From contig NZ_FWFJ01000037.1 in the NCBI RefSeq assembly GCF_900172365.1, positions 1 through 39,593 on the forward strand: 39,593 nt of DNA. The letters run 5' to 3'. A program made the position numbers and the translations under genes. The stretch comes from Roseovarius gaetbuli (GTDB lineage Bacteria > Pseudomonadota > Alphaproteobacteria > Rhodobacterales > Rhodobacteraceae). Below are positions 33,868-39,593 of the stretch, one piece after another. The notes below the pieces were generated by a model. It made no database searches and had not been told where the DNA came from. It was given only the letters and a program-made list of their open reading frames with translations. How positions within the stretch are numbered: the stretch's first letter is position 1; every line of letters starts with the position of its first letter.

Positions 33868-34658
33868 CACAGCACCGCCTTGGGGAACAGACGCTCGAAA
33901 TTGGCCTCGGTCCGGGCGGCGAATTCGGGCCAATCCATGCCGAAGACCTCGGCGCCCTTCTGGGCGGTGTGAAAGGTATAGGCCGGCTCGTTGCGCTTGC
34001 CGCGATAGGGCGGCGGCGCAAGGTACGGCGCGTCGGTTTCCACCAAAATCCGCTCGACCGGGGCGCTGGCAAAGATATCGCGCACCTCCTGGCTTTTGGG
34101 GAATGTGGCGATGCCCGACATCGAGAGGTAAAACCCAAGCTCAAGCGCGGCCCTGGCAAGCTCTGGCCCCGAAGAAAAGCAATGCATGACGCAGGTATAG
34201 GCGCCGTTGTTCATTTCCTCGGTCAAAATTTGCGCCATATCCTCATCGGCGCCGCGCGCATGGATGATCAGCGGCAGGCCGGTCTCGCGCGCGGCCTCGA
34301 TATGAATGCGCAGGCTTTGCTTTTGCACATCGGCGCTCTCGGCGGTGTAGTGGTAATCAAGCCCGGTCTCGCCGATGCCGACAAACTTGGGGTGCGCGGC
34401 AAGGCGAATAAGGTCTTCGACACTCACCATCGGCTCTGCCGCGGCGCTCATCGGGTGGGTGCCGGCAGCATAGAACACCGGCGTGTATTTTTCGGCAATC
34501 GCGCGCACCTCGGGCTCTGTGCGCAGCTTGGTGCAGATCGTGACCATGCGATGCACGCCCGCCTCAAGCGCGCGCCCGATCACCTGATCGCGCTCGGCGT
34601 CGAAATCGGGAAAGTCGAGGTGGCAATGGCTGTCGGTGATCTTGATATTCTGGGTCAT
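33867..34658 (-). CDS. tatD: TatD-family metal-dependent DNase
   Basis: This 263-residue TIM-barrel hydrolase has DSHCHLDF near the N-terminus, GIGETGLDYHY, an IHARGADED stretch, MHCFSSG and LVETDAPYLAPPPYRGKRN. These are the metal-binding and C-terminal signatures of TatD. TatD enzymes trim 3' ends of DNA and RNA and act in repair of oxidative damage. The ATG at 34658 gives the usual short N-terminus; a longer open frame extends into holB but looks spurious. It lies 19 bases after the holB stop. Confidence 0.92.
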   Translation of the reverse strand: MTQNIKITDSHCHLDFPDFDAERDQVIGRALEAGVHRMVTICTKLRTEPEVRAIAEKYTPVFYAAGTHPMSAAAEPMVSVEDLIRLAAHPKFVGIGETGLDYHYTAESADVQKQSLRIHIEAARETGLPLIIHARGADEDMAQILTEEMNNGAYTCVMHCFSSGPELARAALELGFYLSMSGIATFPKSQEVRDIFASAPVERILVETDAPYLAPPPYRGKRNEPAYTFHTAQKGAEVFGMDWPEFAARTEANFERLFPKAVL

Positions 34659-34677
34659 GACTATCCTTGCGCGGGCC

Positions 34678-35799
34678 TTAGCCTGCGGCGGTTTTCTGGA
34701 TTTTGAACACCGTATCAAGCACCAGAGCGGCAGGGTCAAGGTTGACCGCCCGCCCGTGTCGGGCGCGCGCGCCGATCTCTTGCGCGCAATCGGCCCAGGC
34801 CCGCGCCATTTGCGGCGTCGAGGACAGGCGCGCCAAAAGCGCCGCCTCGCCGTTCGCGGCCTCGATTGCAGGGGGATGGCCAATCGCTCCCGTGCGCGCG
34901 AGACGCGCCAGCAAAAGGTCGGTCAGCCCCATCAAGAGATCAAGCCGCTCTTCGGCGCCCCGCGTCGCCGCCGCCTCGGCCAGCTTGAGCGCGCGACTGC
35001 GGTCAAGCCGCGGCAGGCTGTCGAGCAGGCCGACAAGTTCGCTATAGATCTTGAGCCCGCCAAGATTGATCAGGCGCACCGCCTCGCCAACAGAGCCGCC
35101 CGAAAGTTCGGCCAGGGCACCCGCGTCGCCCTCGGGGATGATCCCGGCCTGATCAAGCGCCTGCGCCATCTCGGGGGCCTCCAGGGCATGCAGCCGCAGC
35201 GTGCGACAGCGCGAGCGGATCGTCGGCAAGAGCCCCGAGGGCTGATGGCTGATCAACAAGATCGTGGTGCGCGCGGGCGGCTCTTCGAGCATTTTCAGGA
35301 TCGCGTTGGCGGCTTGGGTGTTGAGGTCATCGGCCGCATCGACGATCACCACCCGCCGCCCGCCGTCCGCCGCCGAGAGGGAAAAGAAGTTGCCAAGCTT
35401 GCGCACCTCTTTGACCAGGATTTCGCTGGCCAGCCGATCGCCCTTGTCGGTCGGCCCACGGCGCAACAAAAACAGTCCCGGATCCGAGAGCGCCAGCACG
35501 CGGCGCGCCACCGGATGATCCGGCGCGATATCAAGCGTCACAGGCGGGGGTGGCGCGCCGAAAAGCCCGTCGTCCGGCACGAGCGGCGTGGCCAAAAGAA
35601 ACCGCGCAATTGACCAGGCCAGCGTTGCCTTGCCAACGCCGCGCGGCCCGGTGATCAGCCAGCCGTGATGCAACCGTCCGGTGATGAAGGCGTCAAGGAA
35701 CTCGGCCTCTGCCGCGCCCTGCCCGATCACCTGTGCGGTTTCGCGCGGATGCGGCGCGCCCTCGACGCGGTCGGGTTCCGGAAGGCCCGTGTCACTCAT
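34678..35799 (-). CDS. holB: DNA polymerase III subunit delta prime
   Basis: HolB is the clamp-loader wrench subunit of the replicative polymerase. The 373-residue AAA+ protein has GPRGVGKAT at 51-59, the VVIVDAADDLN Walker B-like strand and TIRSRCRTLRL, the SRC motif that senses neighbouring subunits. The four-Cys zinc module found in many delta prime subunits is not visible in the segment where it would occur (PDHPVARRVLALSDPGLFLL). It overlaps tmk by ATGA. The tmk-holB-tatD order is widespread. Confidence 0.92.
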   Translation of the reverse strand: MSDTGLPEPDRVEGAPHPRETAQVIGQGAAEAEFLDAFITGRLHHGWLITGPRGVGKATLAWSIARFLLATPLVPDDGLFGAPPPPVTLDIAPDHPVARRVLALSDPGLFLLRRGPTDKGDRLASEILVKEVRKLGNFFSLSAADGGRRVVIVDAADDLNTQAANAILKMLEEPPARTTILLISHQPSGLLPTIRSRCRTLRLHALEAPEMAQALDQAGIIPEGDAGALAELSGGSVGEAVRLINLGGLKIYSELVGLLDSLPRLDRSRALKLAEAAATRGAEERLDLLMGLTDLLLARLARTGAIGHPPAIEAANGEAALLARLSSTPQMARAWADCAQEIGARARHGRAVNLDPAALVLDTVFKIQKTAAG

Positions 35800-36422
35800 G
35801 ACAGATGCGCCCCGGCCACGGCGGCCACATCCACCGCCACATCCTCAAGCGGGCGATTGCCGTCGATGGTGACAAAGCGGTCGGAAAATTCCTCGGCCAG
35901 CGCCAGAAACCCGGCGCGCATCTTTTCCTGCAAACCCTCGCCGAAGGATTCAAATCGCTCCTCATCGCCGCCCCGCGACAAGGCCCGGCCAAGCCCTGTG
36001 GCGGGGTCGATATCAATCAACAGCGTCAGGTCGGGTTCGCGCCCGATCATCAGGTCGTGCAACTGATCCACCGCCGCACGCAAATCGCCGCGGCTTAACC
36101 CCTGATACATCCGTGTGCTATCGGCAAAGCGGTCGCAGATCACCACCTGTCCGGCGGCAATCGCCGGGGCAATCGTGCGCTCAAGGTGGTCGCGCCGCGC
36201 CGCCGTGAACAAAAGCAGTTCGGTTTCCGCCGACCAGCGGTCGCGCTCGCCCGTCAGCACGAGTTTGCGGATTTCCTCGGCGCCCGGACTTCCGCCCGGC
36301 TCGCGGGTCAGCACCACCTCGCGCCCCTGCGCGCGCAGGGCTTCGGCCAAAAGCCGGGCCTGCGTGGATTTACCAGAGCCGTCGATGCCCTCGAAACTGA
36401 TGAAAAGGCCCGGCCTGCTCAA
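35796..36422 (-). CDS. tmk: Thymidylate kinase
   Basis: Tmk phosphorylates dTMP to dTDP. The 208-residue P-loop kinase has FEGIDGSGKSTQARLLAEAL at residues 10-29, the LTREPGGSPGAEEIR motif with the DRX-like CDRFADSTRMYQGLSRG, and a lid region LSRGGDEERFE. It overlaps holB and the dacA-like gene by four bases on each side (ATGA), a tightly coupled block in which replication and cell-wall genes share one message. Confidence 0.95.
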   Translation of the reverse strand: MSRPGLFISFEGIDGSGKSTQARLLAEALRAQGREVVLTREPGGSPGAEEIRKLVLTGERDRWSAETELLLFTAARRDHLERTIAPAIAAGQVVICDRFADSTRMYQGLSRGDLRAAVDQLHDLMIGREPDLTLLIDIDPATGLGRALSRGGDEERFESFGEGLQEKMRAGFLALAEEFSDRFVTIDGNRPLEDVAVDVAAVAGAHLS

Positions 36423-37588
36423 AGCGCCCCCTCGGGCCCTTGTTGCAACCGCGTCAGCAACAGCCCCGAGACCGTGCGCAGGCGCGCGGTAAAGCCACCC
36501 TTGGCCACATCCTCTGAGGCGACCAGCGGCACGCGGGTTTGCGGCAGGCCCTCGGGCGCAAACACCAGCTCTGCGATTTTGTCGCCCTTCTTGACCGGCG
36601 CACGCACCGGTCCGGTAAAGACCACCTCGGCCTTCAGTGTGCCGCCACCGAGCACTGGCATCAGGGTGCTTACGTCCTCTGCCGGGGTCAGGCCGACGCT
36701 ATCGGCCTCGCCCATCCAAATCGGCGCGCGCGCCACTTCTTCGCCCGCCTTCACCACGGATTTCTGGGCAAACTGGCGAAAGGACCAGTTGACGATTGCC
36801 TCGGCTTCGCGGGCGCGGGCCTGTGCGCTTTCAAGACCCGAGAGCACGAAAACCACGCGGCGGTCGCCCTGTTTGGCCGAACCGGTCAGCCCATAGCCCG
36901 CCTGTTGGGTGTGCCCGGTCTTGAGGCCATCCGCCCCGACCCCGAGGCTCAGAAGCGGGTTGCGGTTTTGCGAGTTGCGCGGCGCGCGCCCGTCAAACTG
37001 AAACTCGGTTTCGGAAAACATCGGATAGAAATTCGGGAAATCGGTGATGATGTGGCGCGCCAGAAGCGCGAGGTCTCGCATGCTCATCTCATGGCCCGCA
37101 GCAGGCCAGCCATTCGAGTTCTTGAAGGTCGAATTGGTCATGCCCATCTGCTGGGCGCGCTGTGTCATGAAGGCGGCAAAGCCCGCTTCCGATCCATCGG
37201 GGCTTAGCGCTTCGGCGATCACGGCGCAGGCGTCATTGCCCGACAAGACGATGATGCCGCGCAGCAGATCCTCGACCTTGACCCGATCCGTGGTGTCCAG
37301 AAACATCGTCGAGCCGGCATAGCTCATGGCGTGGCGCGACACCGGCAGACGCTCTTCCAGCGACAGGCGGCCATCGCGGATCGCCTCGAAGGCGACGTAA
37401 AGCGTCATCAGCTTGGACATCGAGGCCGGCGGCATCGGCGTATCGGCGTTCTTGTCAAGCAGCACCGTGCCGGTGGTCATGTCAAACACGAAGGCCGCCT
37501 TGGCCCCGGTGTCAAACGCCTGCGCCGGAAGCGCCAGAACAAGGCCCACCACGATGGATGACAGTATGCGTCGGATGAAAAGCGTCAT
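36419..37588 (-). CDS. D-alanyl-D-alanine carboxypeptidase (DacA/DacC type)
   Basis: This low-molecular-mass penicillin-binding protein trims the terminal D-alanine from peptidoglycan stem peptides in the periplasm. The 389-residue protein has a signal peptide ending near PAQAFD, the active-site tetrad SMSK (Ser56, Lys59), SGN at 116-118 and KTG at 223-225. A C-terminal PBP5-type domain follows, with a final stretch that may act as a membrane anchor. The ATG at 37588 is chosen as it gives the signal peptide; upstream frame has none. It follows the SPOR lipoprotein by 13 bases and overlaps tmk, so the two wall proteins are co-expressed. Confidence 0.92.
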   Translation of the reverse strand: MTLFIRRILSSIVVGLVLALPAQAFDTGAKAAFVFDMTTGTVLLDKNADTPMPPASMSKLMTLYVAFEAIRDGRLSLEERLPVSRHAMSYAGSTMFLDTTDRVKVEDLLRGIIVLSGNDACAVIAEALSPDGSEAGFAAFMTQRAQQMGMTNSTFKNSNGWPAAGHEMSMRDLALLARHIITDFPNFYPMFSETEFQFDGRAPRNSQNRNPLLSLGVGADGLKTGHTQQAGYGLTGSAKQGDRRVVFVLSGLESAQARAREAEAIVNWSFRQFAQKSVVKAGEEVARAPIWMGEADSVGLTPAEDVSTLMPVLGGGTLKAEVVFTGPVRAPVKKGDKIAELVFAPEGLPQTRVPLVASEDVAKGGFTARLRTVSGLLLTRLQQGPEGAL

Positions 37589-37601
37589 GACGCCCCCCGG
37601 A

Positions 37602-38537
37602 TCAGTTGGTAACAGGATAGGCATCGTCAAAGCCGATGCCCTTGATCTTCTTAAGCAAAACGCCCCGCTCAGAGCTGCTTGTGGCCGGGCCGACAATCAC
37701 GCGCCAGAACTTTTTGCCCTGCGATGTCTGCTCGATCACCGTGGGCAGCATACCGGCCTGGCGCATGGCGGTGGCGGTGTTGCTGGCGTTTTGTTCGACG
37801 CTGAAAATCCCGATCTGGATGAATGGCTTTTCAAGCGACGACGCGCGGCGCGCGGGGGCGGCAGCGGGTGCAGGCGCAGGTTTTGGCTTGGCCGCGGGCG
37901 CAGGGGATGGGGTTGGTGTCGCGGGTTTGGCGGCCTTGGCCTCGGCGGCGTCAATCGCGGCGGCGGCACCTGCGATCGGGTCAAGCGAGGTCGCCTCGAT
38001 ATCGTTCGGCGCGGCAAGCTCTGTGGTCTGCGCATCCTCCGGGGTGACCGGGGCGACAGGGGTTTCCTCGCGCCGCAGCGCGGTCACGTTGAGTTGCACC
38101 GGTGCACCGGCCAGCATGCCGAGGGCGTTGGCGGCATCCGAAGAGGCCTGCAATGTCGGGCCGGGGTTGTCGCGTTCGCGACGAAACAGAGCGCCGATCA
38201 CGAATTTCGAATTGGCGGTATTGCGGATGATCACGCGCTCGGGTTCCTTGACATCCGGATGCGCCACCCAAACCCCGCCAAGCGAGGGGCGACCATCCCA
38301 GAGGCCCATGTCGGTGACCTGAAACACATCGGGCGCCTCGACATCACGTTCAACCAGTTTCACGGTTGACGTCGTGGCCGTGCCCTCGGCCGTCTGGCCC
38401 GGCTTGGCCTGAAACGGATTGGCGAACTGACCGCCGTCATCACATCCCGCCAGAACCGCAAGCCCAAGACCCGCCATCGCCAGTGTTTTCCAGCCTGCGC
38501 GCAGTCTTGATCCCTTGCCACCCGATTGAATAAACAT
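37602..38537 (-). CDS. SPOR-domain lipoprotein
   Basis: This 311-residue envelope protein has a lipoprotein signal (LGLAVLAGCDDGG, lipobox LAGC), a globular central part of about 150 residues, an Ala/Pro-rich linker (PAPAAKPKPAPAPAAAPARR) and a C-terminal SPOR domain from about FIQIGIFSVEQNASNTATAM. SPOR domains bind denuded peptidoglycan at division septa, so the protein should localise to the septum together with the carboxypeptidase encoded next. The ATG at 38537 has AGGGG about seven bases upstream; a start ten codons earlier lacks a signal pattern. It heads the seven-gene minus-strand run. Confidence 0.88.
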   Translation of the reverse strand: MFIQSGGKGSRLRAGWKTLAMAGLGLAVLAGCDDGGQFANPFQAKPGQTAEGTATTSTVKLVERDVEAPDVFQVTDMGLWDGRPSLGGVWVAHPDVKEPERVIIRNTANSKFVIGALFRRERDNPGPTLQASSDAANALGMLAGAPVQLNVTALRREETPVAPVTPEDAQTTELAAPNDIEATSLDPIAGAAAAIDAAEAKAAKPATPTPSPAPAAKPKPAPAPAAAPARRASSLEKPFIQIGIFSVEQNASNTATAMRQAGMLPTVIEQTSQGKKFWRVIVGPATSSSERGVLLKKIKGIGFDDAYPVTN

Positions 38538-38743
38538 GCATTGCCCCTTGCCTGTGAACACGCCCAAAAAGCGCGTCTCGCCGGTTTATCCGGTCCTGTT
38601 GATACTCGCTTGCGGCATACCGCCCGCGCGCAGTCTAGCGCCTTGCCCTGCCCAAGAAAAGCACGCAGGTGCACGATGGGCGAATTTCCCCGCAAAACAA
38701 CATCTTTCAGAATCGCAAAAGCCATTGTAGAGCAGTGATCGTC

Positions 38744-38833
38744 GGAGGAGTGGCAGAGTGGTCGAATGCACCGGTCTTGAAAACCGACGAGGGTGAAAGT
38801 CCTCCGTGGGTTCGAATCCCACCTCCTCCGCCA
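38744..38833 (+). tRNA. tRNA-Ser (anticodon UGA)
   Basis: The 90-base gene has acceptor arms GGAGGAG and CTCCTCC, discriminator G and an encoded CCA end. It has a D-arm with GAGTGGTCGAATG, an anticodon loop CTTGAAA with TGA at 38778-38780, a long variable arm typical of serine tRNAs and a T-arm with GGTTCGAATCC. The first pair of the anticodon stem would be C-A (38771 with 38787), slightly odd but possible. Sequence just after the CCA end is AT-rich and foreign in look, so the tRNA may serve as an integration site. Confidence 0.97.
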
Positions 38834-39118
38834 TTTTATCCAATAATCAATTGTTTTTACTTGCTAAAATTATACGCAACAATTTTATACCACCAACCAT
38901 GCCACCAACGATATTGCAACGGAATGCAACAGATTGCGCCTACGTGCCGCTGTTCTTCGACCTAATGGCTTAGCGATTCAGAAGGTTGCTTCTTGCCTTC
39001 GAGCACTGCGTCTGTAGTGAGCGGACCAAATTTCCAGTCGTAACACCGAATTCCGCGAACATCGCAATCGAGAGCCTGCAGAATTCTCTCGAATTCTCCG
39101 GCAATGCGGCGAAAAACT
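38834..39118. other. AT-rich junction after tRNA-Ser, possible attachment region
   Basis: About 390 bases between the tRNA and the AlpA-like gene carry no convincing gene; the first 285 are described here. The first 60 bases are only about a quarter G+C in an otherwise GC-rich window. They are followed by CCACCAAC twice (38890-38897, 38902-38909, 12-bp period) and TGCAAC twice (38915-38920, 38925-38930, 10-bp period). Further on, GAATTCTC is repeated at 39081-39088 and 39091-39098. Such short repeats beside a tRNA 3' end can be arm-type sites for a tyrosine integrase. No integrase gene or second copy of the tRNA end is visible. Confidence 0.4.
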
Positions 39119-39127
39119 TGCTATACT
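39081..39127 (+). promoter_or_regulatory. Candidate promoter and repeat operator of the AlpA-like gene
   Basis: TATACT at 39122-39127, preceded by TGC, forms an extended -10 box; no good -35 box is seen. Just upstream GAATTCTC occurs twice with a 10-bp period (39081-39088, 39091-39098), one helical turn apart, as expected for a dimeric regulator. The start codon is about 98 bases downstream. Confidence 0.4.
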
Positions 39128-39159
39128 AGGGTATCTAACAATCTGCACATGATTGAAGT

Positions 39160-39187
39160 CCGTCGGGAGCCGCAAGCCAACCGACGG
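39160..39187 (+). repeat. Hairpin in the leader of the AlpA-like gene
   Basis: CCGTCGG at 39160-39166 pairs with CCGACGG at 39181-39187 across a 14-base loop, within the presumed 5' leader of the downstream gene. It could be a post-transcriptional control element or chance. No known riboswitch class is recognised. Confidence 0.35.
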
Positions 39188-39224
39188 GCCTGTAAAGTCG
39201 TGTGCTCCACCAGGAGATCCCATA

Positions 39225-39479
39225 ATGCCCACACCCTCGAACACCCTCTATCTGTCAGTCGATCAAGTTGCAAAGCGCTTCAGCGTCTCGAAAGATTCAA
39301 TCTGGCGCTGGAAGCGGAATGGCGACTTTCCGACGCCGGTTAAACTGGGTGGAACGACAACCCGTTGGCGTCTTTCAGATATCGAAGAGTGGGAGAACCA
39401 GCTGGCCTGTGGGTTCATCACCTGCCTTGGGTTTGAGCCGTATGGATTGACCATGCTGTTGATTGCCACTGAGAACTGA
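39225..39479 (+). CDS. AlpA/excisionase-like regulator, 3' end altered by IS21
   Basis: An 84-residue frame begins MPTPSNTLYLSVDQVAKRFS and has a MerR-like/excisionase helix-turn-helix (VDQVAKRFSVSKDSIWRWKR) with the RNGDFPTPVKLG and TTTRWRLSDIEEWE wing typical of AlpA-type phage regulators. These small DNA-binding proteins switch integrase or prophage genes of integrated elements. AGGAG lies eight bases before the ATG. The last seven residues (LLIATEN) fall inside the IS21 left end, so the original C-terminus seems lost. The conserved helix-turn-helix is intact. It points to a mobile element joined to the tRNA-Ser locus. Confidence 0.75.
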   Translation: MPTPSNTLYLSVDQVAKRFSVSKDSIWRWKRNGDFPTPVKLGGTTTRWRLSDIEEWENQLACGFITCLGFEPYGLTMLLIATEN

Positions 39480-39593
39480 CCCGGCAACTGCAGAAATTGT
39501 CATTGAGAATTGACCCATGTGCAACCTTACCCCTGCTTGATTCAGCTGGGGGCTATTGGAGTGGTAGACATGGGATTTTTGAGGGTTATTCGG
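39457..39593 (+). mobile_element. IS21-family insertion sequence, left end (partial)
   Basis: From 39457 the sequence runs TGTTGATTGCCACTGAGAAC and shows two related copies of an end repeat: CACTGAGAACTGACCC (39467-39482) and CATTGAGAATTGACCC (39501-39516), 34 bases apart. Multiple spaced end repeats and a TG terminus are typical of IS21 elements. The istA-like start follows at 39570. The element continues beyond the window. Eight bases before it (39449-39456) would be the candidate target duplication. Confidence 0.8.
39570..39593 (+). CDS. istA: IstA-like transposase, N-terminal fragment
   Basis: Only eight codons (MGFLRVIR) are inside the window. They follow GGAG eight bases upstream and match the usual start of IS21 IstA transposases, which have an LRVIR stretch directly before the N-terminal helix-turn-helix. 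The IS21 end repeats just upstream support this. A GTG three codons earlier is an alternative start. Family assignment rests mainly on the terminal repeats, as the protein piece is very short. Confidence 0.6.

Noticed and set aside
38978..39244. Minus-strand frame of 88 codons before the AlpA-like gene
   Set aside because: No ribosome site, no similarity I can see, and it overlaps the presumed promoter and leader of the regulator.

Overview
The window reads as a chromosome segment of a high-GC alphaproteobacterium of the Rhodobacteraceae/Roseobacter group. The grounds are gene order (miaB, phoH, ybeY, corC-like, lnt, metK, trmB; irr divergent from fabA-fabB-fabI; SPOR protein, dacA, tmk, holB, tatD), a SAM/SAH riboswitch in front of metK (a class known from Rhodobacterales), and GC-rich extragenic palindromes. 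No species name is possible from sequence alone. Both edges lie inside insertion sequences: an IS66-type right end at 1-199 and an IS21-type left end from about 39457.

Region 1 (302-8329, minus strand) is a type I secretion locus: a Bap-like adhesin of Ig-like repeats, then a TolC-type outer-membrane lipoprotein, an ABC exporter and an HlyD-type adaptor. The adhesin is split by a one-base frameshift near 7097, while the exporter genes are intact. Region 2 (8651-10613, plus) holds argE and a small sulfotransferase-family gene. Region 3 (10663-19214, minus) is the RNA/membrane housekeeping block: miaB, two envelope genes that share a Trp/Cys-rich motif, phoH, ybeY, a CBS-domain CorC-like gene, lnt, metK under a SAM/SAH riboswitch, and trmB. 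Region 4 (19324-26080) has an uncharacterised glycosyltransferase-like gene, a doubtful small membrane protein, fabA-fabB-fabI, the divergent iron regulator irr coupled to a CpdA-like phosphodiesterase and a quinone oxidoreductase, and an FKBP-type prolyl isomerase.

Region 5 (26330-32126, plus) is a closely spaced set of catabolic enzymes: type II haloacid dehalogenase, alpha/beta hydrolase, threonine/serine dehydratase, 3-oxoadipate enol-lactonase-like hydrolase, zinc alcohol dehydrogenase and an enolase-superfamily sugar-acid enzyme. Region 6 (32136-38537, minus) is a seven-gene run: SPOR lipoprotein, D-Ala-D-Ala carboxypeptidase, thymidylate kinase, DNA polymerase III delta prime, TatD nuclease, metallo-beta-lactamase-fold hydrolase and an AEC transporter.

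Region 7 (38744-39593) starts with tRNA-Ser(UGA). Base composition drops sharply just after the tRNA CCA end, followed by short direct repeats, a candidate promoter and an AlpA-like regulator whose 3' end runs into an IS21 element. This looks like the edge of an integrated element that continues beyond the window. I see no CRISPR array, rRNA or replication origin. Nothing here is clearly a new defence or biosynthetic system. The most interesting leads are the broken adhesin with an intact exporter, the paired envelope genes sharing one motif, the riboswitch, and the tRNA-Ser/AlpA/IS21 junction.
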